A DNA stretch of 64,000 nucleotides, taken from Bacteroidales bacterium (GTDB lineage: Bacteria > Bacteroidota > Bacteroidia > Bacteroidales > Muribaculaceae). The stretch spans positions 1 through 64,000 of the forward strand of contig JAAVFG010000049.1 in assembly GCA_014800895.1 (NCBI GenBank). The letters run 5' to 3'. The notes below the pieces were generated by a model, which saw only the letters and a program-made list of their open reading frames with translations, searched no databases and had not been told where the DNA came from. Position 1 is the stretch's first letter, and the number at the start of each line of letters is the position of its first letter. The position numbers and the translations under genes were made by a program. Below are positions 46,316-53,810 of this stretch, in pieces.

Positions 46316-46558
46316 GCGGCAGAGCCGCGGCGGGACGGCTTCGCGCGGAGAGGGGAGCTTCCGGATAGCGGCAGAGCCGCGGCGAGAACGGCTTCGCGCT
46401 AATGAAAAGCCTTCGGTAAACGGCAGAGCCGCGGCGGGAACGGCTTCGCGCGGATAGGGGAGCTTCCGGATAGCGGCAGAGCCGCAGCGGAGACAGCTTC
46501 GCGCTAATGAAAAGCCTTCGGTAAACGGCAGAGCCGCGGCGGAGACAGCTTCGCGCGG
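46316..46558 (+). repeat. REP-like array, five units, upstream of the Y1 transposase gene
   Basis: Units start at about 46316, 46368, 46420, 46473 and 46525 (52-53 base period). Each has hairpin GCGGC-AGA-GCCGC (first base A in units 3 and 5) and the block CGGCTTCGCGC (CAGCTTCGCGC in units 4 and 5). Spacers strictly alternate between AGGGGAGCTTCCGGATA and AATGAAAAGCCTTCGGTAAA, giving a higher-order repeat of about 105 bases. The array fills the gap to the lipoprotein gene at 46566. Confidence 0.9.
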
Positions 46559-46565
46559 ATTCTTA

Positions 46566-48551
46566 TCAATAGCTTATCCCGGTATTGCGACGGTTGCGTT
46601 TCTGATTGGGGTCGAAGGGATTGGCTGTGGGATCAAAGTAGTCATCATCCTCTTCCTCCTCTGTGGTGGTATCTTTCTTTCTGGAGCGCTTATCCTGAGC
46701 AGGGCGGTTCTTCTTTATAGCTTCCGGCTTCTGAAGGTCAATCGCCGTGGCAAATACATCCCAGCTCTCCTCCTTGTCCCAGTTCTTCTTTATATTGAAG
46801 GCTTTGGGATAATAATAAGCCAAGTCGGGCTGTAGCAATGTGTCATAGTCGCCGGGATCAAACTCGCCGTTGCCATTGTAATCTTCTATAACGCGGGCAT
46901 AATACTTGCCCGGCTCAAGGTACTGAAACCATACGGAATTATTCTTTACCGGCTCAGTCCTCACTATTGCATCGCTGCCATTCAGAAGCTCTACGAAAGC
47001 AGGAATCTGCGGATCCAGCCCGGTGATATTCAGGCGGAGCGAACAGTATTCATCTCTCTTCTTGATAGAGAATTCGTGTGTGAAGGGTGTTGTGGTCTGT
47101 CCATAGATACCCACAGCTGCAAGTGTGTCTGCCACGACACGGTATTTCTCTCCTAATTTCCAATCATAATCAATGATATAATCGCGGGGGGAGAGCGAAT
47201 CCTTCATGGTGATGACCGGCTGGTTGCCTACAGCTTTCCAAACAGTATCCACCATTGTCTCCAATTTGAAAGCCTTGACTTTGAGAGTGTCAAGGGGCGT
47301 GGCGAAGCGAAGATGCACCGGCAGATAGATATCATGCGTAGTGGATGACACAGCCTCAATGCCAAGAGTCAGCGCCTTCAATGAGTCAAGAGCCGCCTGG
47401 CGCTCGTCGCGCTTTTTATTGGATTTCTTCTTTGAAGCAGGCTGTCTGAACCGGAAGAAATTCAACGTATCGGTTACAGCCGCGAGATTACCGGTAGAGT
47501 CTGTGCGAAGATAACGGGTCTCCACTCTTAGTGAATCCTCTTTTATGAGCCGAGGAGGTAGCCAGAAGATAAGAGAATCATTCTTTTCTGAGCGCTCTAC
47601 CACCGCCTCCCTCATCAATCCCGGGAAACCGAGAGCATCCAGCTCCGGCAAGCCTTCGGCGCGTGTGTTGAATTTAAGGAAAAGCTTTGTGGAGTCCTGA
47701 CGCTCATATTTGCTTAGATATTGCGATCTCTTCTGCGAGTTGAAGCTTCGCAGTAGGATATCGTTGGGAAGGAAGAGTGTGCGGGAGCGATTTACGATAG
47801 TATCAATCTCTCCTGTCAAGGAATTGCGGATGGTATCAATAGCGCCGATGCGCTCGGCGGTAGGGGAGACCACAAAGTCATAGAAGGCAATATCCTCTTC
47901 CGGGTTAGCATATTTATAATCGTTATCCCGGTCACCTAAGGCATATACCCGATATTTACCTTCGGCAAGCCCGCGGATATTGAAACGTCCACGGTCGTCG
48001 GTTTTTGCCACGCGAAGAAGCGGAAGCATGGTGAAAGCGGAATCCTCGATATTCTGTGTCACTCCTACAATCATCTCCTGCTGAGGCTCGAGAGTGCGGG
48101 CATCAAGCACCATCCCCGATATCCGGAGGGTGTCGATCTGATCGCCGGTAGAGAAAGTATAAGAGAAGCCCTGCAATTTATTCGCTTCGTTATTATCCTC
48201 GATTGCATCCGCGAAGTCAACGGTATAAGTGGTATTATCAGCTAAGGAGTCAAAAGTGATGGTGATTTTTCTTCCGGAAGCCATCACTTTCGGCACACTC
48301 TTCCCGACAGGAGAGACCACAACTTTCGAAAAAGCATCTTTTACATTAACCAATTCGTTGAAGGTAAGAGTCTGCCGCGTCTTCTTGACATTAAGGCTGC
48401 CGGGGAGAGGGTCGGCAGAAACAAAAATGGGGGGATCCTCATCGCGCGGACCTCCCGAGGGATTGCCGATATTGGCACAGCCAGCCATTCCGCTAATCAT
48501 TGTCACAAAAATCAAGACAACAACAAGATATGATAAAGAAAGACGTTTCAT
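46566..48551 (-). CDS. Ig-like (Big_5/SbsA-type) domain lipoprotein
   Basis: The 661-residue protein has a lipoprotein signal with lipobox GMAGC (Cys near 25), then NIGNPSGGPRDEDPPIFVSADP, the usual start of this Bacteroidales family. The first Ig-like domain (about 35-135) contains ITITFDSLADNTTYTVDF. A carboxypeptidase-regulatory-like segment follows (GRFNIRGLAEGKYRVYALGD). The C-terminal 45 residues are charged (KKDTTTEEEEDDDYFDP). It is likely attached to the outer membrane; function unknown. The 3' end lies eight bases from the REP-like array. Confidence 0.85.
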   Translation of the reverse strand: MKRLSLSYLVVVLIFVTMISGMAGCANIGNPSGGPRDEDPPIFVSADPLPGSLNVKKTRQTLTFNELVNVKDAFSKVVVSPVGKSVPKVMASGRKITITFDSLADNTTYTVDFADAIEDNNEANKLQGFSYTFSTGDQIDTLRISGMVLDARTLEPQQEMIVGVTQNIEDSAFTMLPLLRVAKTDDRGRFNIRGLAEGKYRVYALGDRDNDYKYANPEEDIAFYDFVVSPTAERIGAIDTIRNSLTGEIDTIVNRSRTLFLPNDILLRSFNSQKRSQYLSKYERQDSTKLFLKFNTRAEGLPELDALGFPGLMREAVVERSEKNDSLIFWLPPRLIKEDSLRVETRYLRTDSTGNLAAVTDTLNFFRFRQPASKKKSNKKRDERQAALDSLKALTLGIEAVSSTTHDIYLPVHLRFATPLDTLKVKAFKLETMVDTVWKAVGNQPVITMKDSLSPRDYIIDYDWKLGEKYRVVADTLAAVGIYGQTTTPFTHEFSIKKRDEYCSLRLNITGLDPQIPAFVELLNGSDAIVRTEPVKNNSVWFQYLEPGKYYARVIEDYNGNGEFDPGDYDTLLQPDLAYYYPKAFNIKKNWDKEESWDVFATAIDLQKPEAIKKNRPAQDKRSRKKDTTTEEEEDDDYFDPTANPFDPNQKRNRRNTGISY

Positions 48552-48694
48552 ATATAAATCATATATAAACTTTAATTTGAAAAAAGGAGGAGAGGGAAGC
48601 TAATCAACATCAAAAATAAAGAAAAAAAATGATAACTTCGCCTATAATATAGAATTTTGTTACAATTCATAACAAAAACATCAAAAAAAAGGCG

Positions 48695-48702
48695 TATATT
48701 TG
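48695..48702 (+). promoter_or_regulatory. -7 box of secDF
   Basis: TATATTTG with no TTG at the standard distance. It predicts a leader of about 45 bases. Confidence 0.5.
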
Positions 48703-48754
48703 CAAGCTGAAAATAATTTACAACAACCAATAACAACAAACATCAACAACGAAA

Positions 48755-51721
48755 ATGCAGAACAAAGGGTTTATCAGCACCATTGCTATCCTCTTGGTTT
48801 TGATCTGCGGCTTTTATATCTCATTCTCATTCGTGACCAGTCACTATGAGAAGAAAGCGAAAGAATACGCAGCAGCAATCGCCAAGACAGAGGATGAGAC
48901 CAATGATGTCTACAAACAAAGTCTGAAGCAATTTAACGACTCTCTTGACAAAGAGAAAGTATATCTCGGCTACACCTACAATCAGGTGCGCAAGATGGAG
49001 GTGGGACTCGGACTTGACCTCAAGGGAGGTATGAACGTCGTACTCGAGATCAACGTTCCCGACATTCTCCGTCAGTATGCATCCGGCGAGGCACAGCTTA
49101 GCCAGATCAATTCAGCCATAGCCAAGGCACAGGAGGCAGGTGCGAAAGGCAGCGATAAGGATTTCATCCAGCGCGTCGCAGCACAGATTCAGCCCGGTGT
49201 GATGAGCGGTCTCTTCGTGCGTGAGGGAGAATTTCTCGGCGCGCTCAAGAGCGGCGCATCAAATGCAGAGGTGACTGCCGCCCTTGAGAAACAGGTGGAC
49301 AGCCAGGTGGATGCCGCCTTCAATATCTTCCGTACACGTATCGACCAGTTCGGTGTCGTAGCTCCCAATATCCAGAAGCTTCAGGACAAGAACGGTCAGA
49401 TTCTTCTCGAGCTTCCCGGTGTGAAAGAGCCCGAGCGTGTGACAGAGCTTCTCAAGTCAAGCGCCAACCTTGAGTTCTTTGAGGTATATAACTATAATGA
49501 GATTGCAAATGATTTCAGCCGTTTCGCTGAGGCATATGCGGCGCAGGATACAGTAAACCACGTAAATGTGCTCGCTATCCTCGGTGGCGGTCGTGCAGGA
49601 AGCCCCGTTGTGGGTCAGGTGCCTGCCGCTAACCGCGCGCTCGTAGACTCCGTGCTCAATTCGCCTCTTGCGAAGCAGATGCTTCCCAACGACCTTACGC
49701 TCCTCTGGACTGTCAAGCCCGTGGAATATCCCGTGACAGATGCTCAGGGTAACGTCGTTAAGAAAGATAACGGTCAGGACAAGACAGTGGCATACTGGCA
49801 GCTCGTGGCTCTTAAGGGCGACGCAGTGCTTGAGGGCGACGCAGTGACATCTGCATCTTCAGAGTATGACAATATGCAGGGTAACATGGTCAACATGAAG
49901 ATGAGCGACCGTGGCGCACAGGAATGGGCTACCATTACCCGCAATAATATCGGTCGTTCCATCGCAATCGTGCTCGACGATAATGTATACTCCTTCCCCA
50001 ACGTAAATAATGAGATCACCGGCGGAAGCTCACAGATCACCGGCGGCTTCACTCCCGAAGAGGCTAACGACCTTGCCAATGTGCTCAAGAGCGGTAAGAT
50101 GTCAGCGAAGGTGGATGTGGTCAGCAACAACGTGATCGGTCCGAGCCTTGGTGCTGAGGCTATCGAGATGGGCTTCGTGTCATTCATCGTGGCTATCTTC
50201 CTCCTTATGATCCTCATGATCGCATACTATGGCTGGATTCCCGGTCTTGTGGCAAACGTAGGACTTATCCTTAACCTCTACTTCACTCTCGGTATCCTTG
50301 CCTCACTTCAGGCAGTCCTCACCCTTTCAGGTATCGCAGGTATCGTGCTCGCACTCGGTATGGCGGTCGATGCCAACGTGCTTATCTTCGAGCGCACTAA
50401 AGAGGAGCTTAAGAATGGCAAGAAACTCCGTCAGGCTATCTCCGAGGGTTACAGCAACGCATTCTCCGCGATCTTCGACTCCAACCTTACTTCAGTGATC
50501 ACCGGTGTGATCCTCCTTATCTTCGGTTCGGGTCCGATCAAGGGTTTCGCTACAACTCTTATCATCGGTCTTGTCTGCTCATTCTTCACAGCGGTGTTCC
50601 TTACCCGTATCGCCTTTGACCTTATCACAAAGAACGGTCGCTGCGCGAACATGACCTTCAGCACTGCGATGAGCCGCAACTTCCTTACCAATACTAATAT
50701 CAACTTCCTCGGCAAGTGGAAAGGCGCGGCTGCAGTATGGGTATTCCTTATCGTGGTCAGCATCGCTTCTCTTGCTATCCGCGGTATGAACCAGGGTATC
50801 GATTTCTCAGGCGGTCGCAACTATGTGGTGCAGTTTGAGAAAGATGTGGATCGTCAGAAAGTACAGGATAATCTTACAGCGCTTCTTCAGAAGGAGGCAA
50901 ATGATCCTACAGTATCAGTAGCTGTAATCAATATCGACAATCCTTCCAAGTTGCGTATCTCCACCAACTATAAGATTGCAGACGAGAGCGAGAATATAGA
51001 GAATGAGATTTCCGACCTTCTTTACAAAGGCTTGAAAGATGAGCTTACCGTTAACGGCAAGGCAATGGATGAGAATTCATTTGCCGTAGCAGATGAGGCT
51101 CACGGTATCATCTCCATTCAGAAAGTAGGACCTTCTGTGGCAGACGATATGAAACGCGACGCGGTATGGGCAGTCAGCATCGCATTGGTATGTATGTTCC
51201 TTTACATCCTCCTGCGTTTCCGCAACATCGCCTTCTCCGTCGGAGCTCTCTGCGCCGTAATGCTCACTGCCTTCCTTATCATCGGCTTCTACTCCGTATG
51301 CTGGGGCTTCCTTCCCTTCTCAATGGAGATCGACCAGTCATTTATCGCTGCCGTGCTGACCATTATCGGTTATCAGATCAATGATACAGTGGTGGTATTC
51401 GACCGTATCCGCGAGATGATGAAGGTATATCCCAAAGAGGATCGTTACAAGACATTCAACAAATCGCTCAATACAACATTGAGCCGAACCGTGATGACAT
51501 CATTCTCCACATTGCTGGTGCTTCTCTGCATTTTCTTCCTCGGTGGCGATACAATCCGTTCATTCACATTCGCAATGATCTTCGGTGTAGTGGTAGGTAC
51601 ATTCTGCTCACTCTTCTGTGCCGCTCCCGTGGCATACAGCATCATGCGCAATAAGATCAACAAGAATCTTGCAGATAATGATGGCAAGCCGGTGCTTCAG
51701 GGCAACCGTCGCTTTAAATAA
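48755..51721 (+). CDS. secDF: Protein translocase subunit SecDF (fused)
   Basis: The fused SecD-SecF uses the proton gradient to help pull proteins through SecYEG. The 988-residue protein has an N-terminal helix (about 7-28), the SecD opening GLGLDLKGGMNVVLEI near 87-102, a periplasmic domain, and SecD membrane helices around 470-630 with LGMAVDANVLIFERTKEEL. The SecF part starts near 660 with GIDFSGGRNYVVQF and its motif GYQINDTVVVFDRIRE near 870. SecF ends without extension. The fusion is the normal state in Bacteroidota. Single gene. Confidence 0.97.
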   Translation: MQNKGFISTIAILLVLICGFYISFSFVTSHYEKKAKEYAAAIAKTEDETNDVYKQSLKQFNDSLDKEKVYLGYTYNQVRKMEVGLGLDLKGGMNVVLEINVPDILRQYASGEAQLSQINSAIAKAQEAGAKGSDKDFIQRVAAQIQPGVMSGLFVREGEFLGALKSGASNAEVTAALEKQVDSQVDAAFNIFRTRIDQFGVVAPNIQKLQDKNGQILLELPGVKEPERVTELLKSSANLEFFEVYNYNEIANDFSRFAEAYAAQDTVNHVNVLAILGGGRAGSPVVGQVPAANRALVDSVLNSPLAKQMLPNDLTLLWTVKPVEYPVTDAQGNVVKKDNGQDKTVAYWQLVALKGDAVLEGDAVTSASSEYDNMQGNMVNMKMSDRGAQEWATITRNNIGRSIAIVLDDNVYSFPNVNNEITGGSSQITGGFTPEEANDLANVLKSGKMSAKVDVVSNNVIGPSLGAEAIEMGFVSFIVAIFLLMILMIAYYGWIPGLVANVGLILNLYFTLGILASLQAVLTLSGIAGIVLALGMAVDANVLIFERTKEELKNGKKLRQAISEGYSNAFSAIFDSNLTSVITGVILLIFGSGPIKGFATTLIIGLVCSFFTAVFLTRIAFDLITKNGRCANMTFSTAMSRNFLTNTNINFLGKWKGAAAVWVFLIVVSIASLAIRGMNQGIDFSGGRNYVVQFEKDVDRQKVQDNLTALLQKEANDPTVSVAVINIDNPSKLRISTNYKIADESENIENEISDLLYKGLKDELTVNGKAMDENSFAVADEAHGIISIQKVGPSVADDMKRDAVWAVSIALVCMFLYILLRFRNIAFSVGALCAVMLTAFLIIGFYSVCWGFLPFSMEIDQSFIAAVLTIIGYQINDTVVVFDRIREMMKVYPKEDRYKTFNKSLNTTLSRTVMTSFSTLLVLLCIFFLGGDTIRSFTFAMIFGVVVGTFCSLFCAAPVAYSIMRNKINKNLADNDGKPVLQGNRRFK

Positions 51722-51823
51722 TCCGACTGTTAAAAATAATTAAAATTAATCGGAAAAGAGATATAATCATCTTTTTGAACAGACAGAGAAGAAATAAGAT
51801 TATAATAAACCGATAAATTTTAT

Positions 51824-51831
51824 TATCTTTG
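51824..51831 (+). promoter_or_regulatory. -7 box of the rimP-nusA-infB operon
   Basis: TATCTTTG predicts a start near 51838, only about five bases before the leader hairpin. No -33 TTG is obvious. Confidence 0.5.
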
Positions 51832-51842
51832 CAAAAGAATTC

Positions 51843-51898
51843 CGGAGGGGACGCAAGTCTCCTCCGCGTTTTTTACCCCCGCCGGAAGGTCAGGGGTA
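51843..51898 (+). promoter_or_regulatory. rimP leader with terminator-like hairpin
   Basis: A 10-bp stem CGGAGGGGAC/GTCTCCTCCG with one G-T pair (51843-51852 with 51857-51866) is followed by CGTTTTTT. A second stem TACCCC/GGGGTA (51874-51879 with 51893-51898) follows at once. It lies between the predicted start and rimP. It may be the secDF terminator or an attenuator/stability element acting on rimP-nusA-infB. Confidence 0.6.
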
Positions 51899-51916
51899 GG
51901 ATTTAAATAGAAAATT

Positions 51917-52381
51917 ATGATAGATAAAGCAGGGATAAAGAGCTTCATAGAGAAGGAGCTCGAAGGGAGCGAATACTTCCTTGTGGATTTGAAGATAACG
52001 GGGGATAATGAAATAACTGTAGAGATAGATTCCGACAATAGCGTGGATATAAACTATTGCATAGCGCTGACCCGCAAGATAGAGGAGGCATTCTCAAGAG
52101 ATGAAGAGGACTATGAGCTTGAGGTCGGTTCGAGCGGTCTGACATCTCCTTTCCGACTTCCGCGACAGTATCGCAAGCATATAGGCGATGAGGTTGAAGT
52201 GCTTGAAAAGGGAGGCATGAAGAGAAAAGGTATCCTCAAGGACGCGGACGATGAAAGCTTCACGATTGAAGTGAGCGAGAAAGTAAAGCATGAAGGTGCA
52301 AAGCGTCCCGTGGTCGAGACCCGCGAAGTAACTTATCCCTACGGCGAAGTGAAGCAGGTGACATATGTGTTGAACTTCTAA
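51917..52381 (+). CDS. rimP: Ribosome maturation factor RimP
   Basis: RimP is needed for late 30S subunit assembly. The 154-residue protein has the N-terminal alpha/beta domain (EYFLVDLKITGDNEITVEIDS split after EYFLV) with EVGSSGLTSPFRLPRQYRKHIG, the family signature near residues 70-91, and a C-terminal SH3-like domain. It is first in the rimP-nusA-infB operon, an arrangement widely conserved in bacteria. Confidence 0.94.
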   Translation: MIDKAGIKSFIEKELEGSEYFLVDLKITGDNEITVEIDSDNSVDINYCIALTRKIEEAFSRDEEDYELEVGSSGLTSPFRLPRQYRKHIGDEVEVLEKGGMKRKGILKDADDESFTIEVSEKVKHEGAKRPVVETREVTYPYGEVKQVTYVLNF

Positions 52382-52433
52382 GGAGTCATCCGCAAAGAAA
52401 TTAATCAAAGATAGAAAACAATATAACGAAATA

Positions 52434-53681
52434 ATGGCAAAGAAAGCAGCGACAGTGAATATGGTCGATCAATTTCAGGAGTTTAAGGAGCTCAAGAATA
52501 TTGACAAGACCACGATGATATCAGTGCTTGAGGAGAGCTTCCGCAATGTGCTGGCCAAGATGTTCGGAACAGATGAGAATTTCGACGTCATCATGAATCC
52601 GGATAAGGGAGACTGCGAGATTTATCAGAATCTCGAGGTCGTGCCTGACGGAGAGGTAGAGAATAAGGATATGCAGATCGGACTCACCGAGGCACGCGAG
52701 ATCGACCCTGAATGTGAGATAGGCGAGGATGTGACCCGCCGTATCTTCTTCGAGAAATTCGGACGCCGTGCGATCCTTAATCTTCGCCAGACCCTCCAGT
52801 CAAAGATCCTTGACCTGCAGAAAGATGCCATTTATTCAAAATTCAAGGAGCTTGAGGGAGAAGTGGTGGCAGCCGAAGTGCATCAGATTTGGAAGCGTGA
52901 GATGCTCCTTATCGATGAGGATCAGAATGAGCTGATCATGCCTAAAGAGGAGCAGATCCCCGGCGACTTCTTCCATAAGGGAGATATCGTGAAGGCTATC
53001 GTAAAGCGTGTGGATAATCCCAACAATAATCCTAAAGTAATAGTAAGCCGCACAGATGAGCGTTTCCTCCGCCGTCTTTTCGAGCAGGAGGTGCCTGAGA
53101 TACATGACGGTCTCATCACGATCCGTGCGGTGGCGCGTATTCCCGGCGAGCGTGCCAAGATAGCTGTGGAGAGCTATGACGACCGTATCGACCCGGTCGG
53201 CGCATGTGTCGGAATCAAGGGAAGCCGTATACATGGCATAGTGCGCGAGCTCCGCAATGAGAATATCGACGTAATCTCCTTTACAGCTAATCCGTCGCTC
53301 TATATCCAGCGCGCATTGAGCCCCGCCAAAATATCATCTATCCGCCTCAACGAGGAGGAGAAGAAAGCGGAGGTATTCCTCCATCCCGACGAGGTGTCGC
53401 TCGCTATCGGAAAGGGAGGTATGAATATCCGTCTTGCCACACAGCTTACCGGCTATTCAATCGATGTATATCGCGATCTTGAAGAAGGAGATGAGGATAT
53501 CTACCTTGATGAATTCAGCGATGAAATCGACGGCTGGGTGATCGAGGCATTGAAGAATTTAGGACTCGGCACTGCCAAGGCTGTGCTGAATGCTCCTAAG
53601 GAGCTTCTTGATCAGGCAGATCTTGAGGACGACACGCTTGAACACGTGTTGGAAGTGCTTCGCGCTGAGTTCGAAGACTGA
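52434..53681 (+). CDS. nusA: Transcription termination/antitermination factor NusA
   Basis: NusA binds RNA polymerase and modulates pausing, termination and antitermination. The 415-residue protein has an N-terminal RNAP-binding domain (1-130), an S1 domain (about 135-205), and KH domains to about 345 (VGACVGIKGSRIHGIVREL; HPDEVSLAIGKGGMNIRLA). A short acidic tail follows, without the two AR repeats of the E. coli protein. It lies 52 bases after rimP. NusA often regulates its own operon through leader structures. Confidence 0.96.
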   Translation: MAKKAATVNMVDQFQEFKELKNIDKTTMISVLEESFRNVLAKMFGTDENFDVIMNPDKGDCEIYQNLEVVPDGEVENKDMQIGLTEAREIDPECEIGEDVTRRIFFEKFGRRAILNLRQTLQSKILDLQKDAIYSKFKELEGEVVAAEVHQIWKREMLLIDEDQNELIMPKEEQIPGDFFHKGDIVKAIVKRVDNPNNNPKVIVSRTDERFLRRLFEQEVPEIHDGLITIRAVARIPGERAKIAVESYDDRIDPVGACVGIKGSRIHGIVRELRNENIDVISFTANPSLYIQRALSPAKISSIRLNEEEKKAEVFLHPDEVSLAIGKGGMNIRLATQLTGYSIDVYRDLEEGDEDIYLDEFSDEIDGWVIEALKNLGLGTAKAVLNAPKELLDQADLEDDTLEHVLEVLRAEFED

Positions 53682-53749
53682 TTGTCGTGAGAACTATCGG
53701 CATCCGGCGCCATATACCCCGATGGCAGATGGAAAGAATTAATGGGATT

Positions 53750-53789
53750 GGATAGAGGAATGCCCCGGGCATTCCTCCCGGGGGTATCC
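53750..53789 (+). promoter_or_regulatory. Alternative hairpins before infB
   Basis: GGAATGCC/GGCATTCC (53757-53764 with 53768-53775) and CCCCGGG/CCCGGGG (53763-53769 with 53777-53783) overlap and exclude one another. An outer GGATA/TATCC pair (53750-53754 with 53785-53789) encloses both. It lies 22 bases before the infB ATG. Confidence 0.5.
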
Positions 53790-53810
53790 TTCAATATCTA
53801 AAACCAATAT

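Noticed and set aside
46316-46558. CRISPR array
   Set aside because: The period and unit size are CRISPR-like, but the spacers alternate between only two sequences, the units contain a degenerate palindrome, and no cas gene is near. REP-like repeats fit better.
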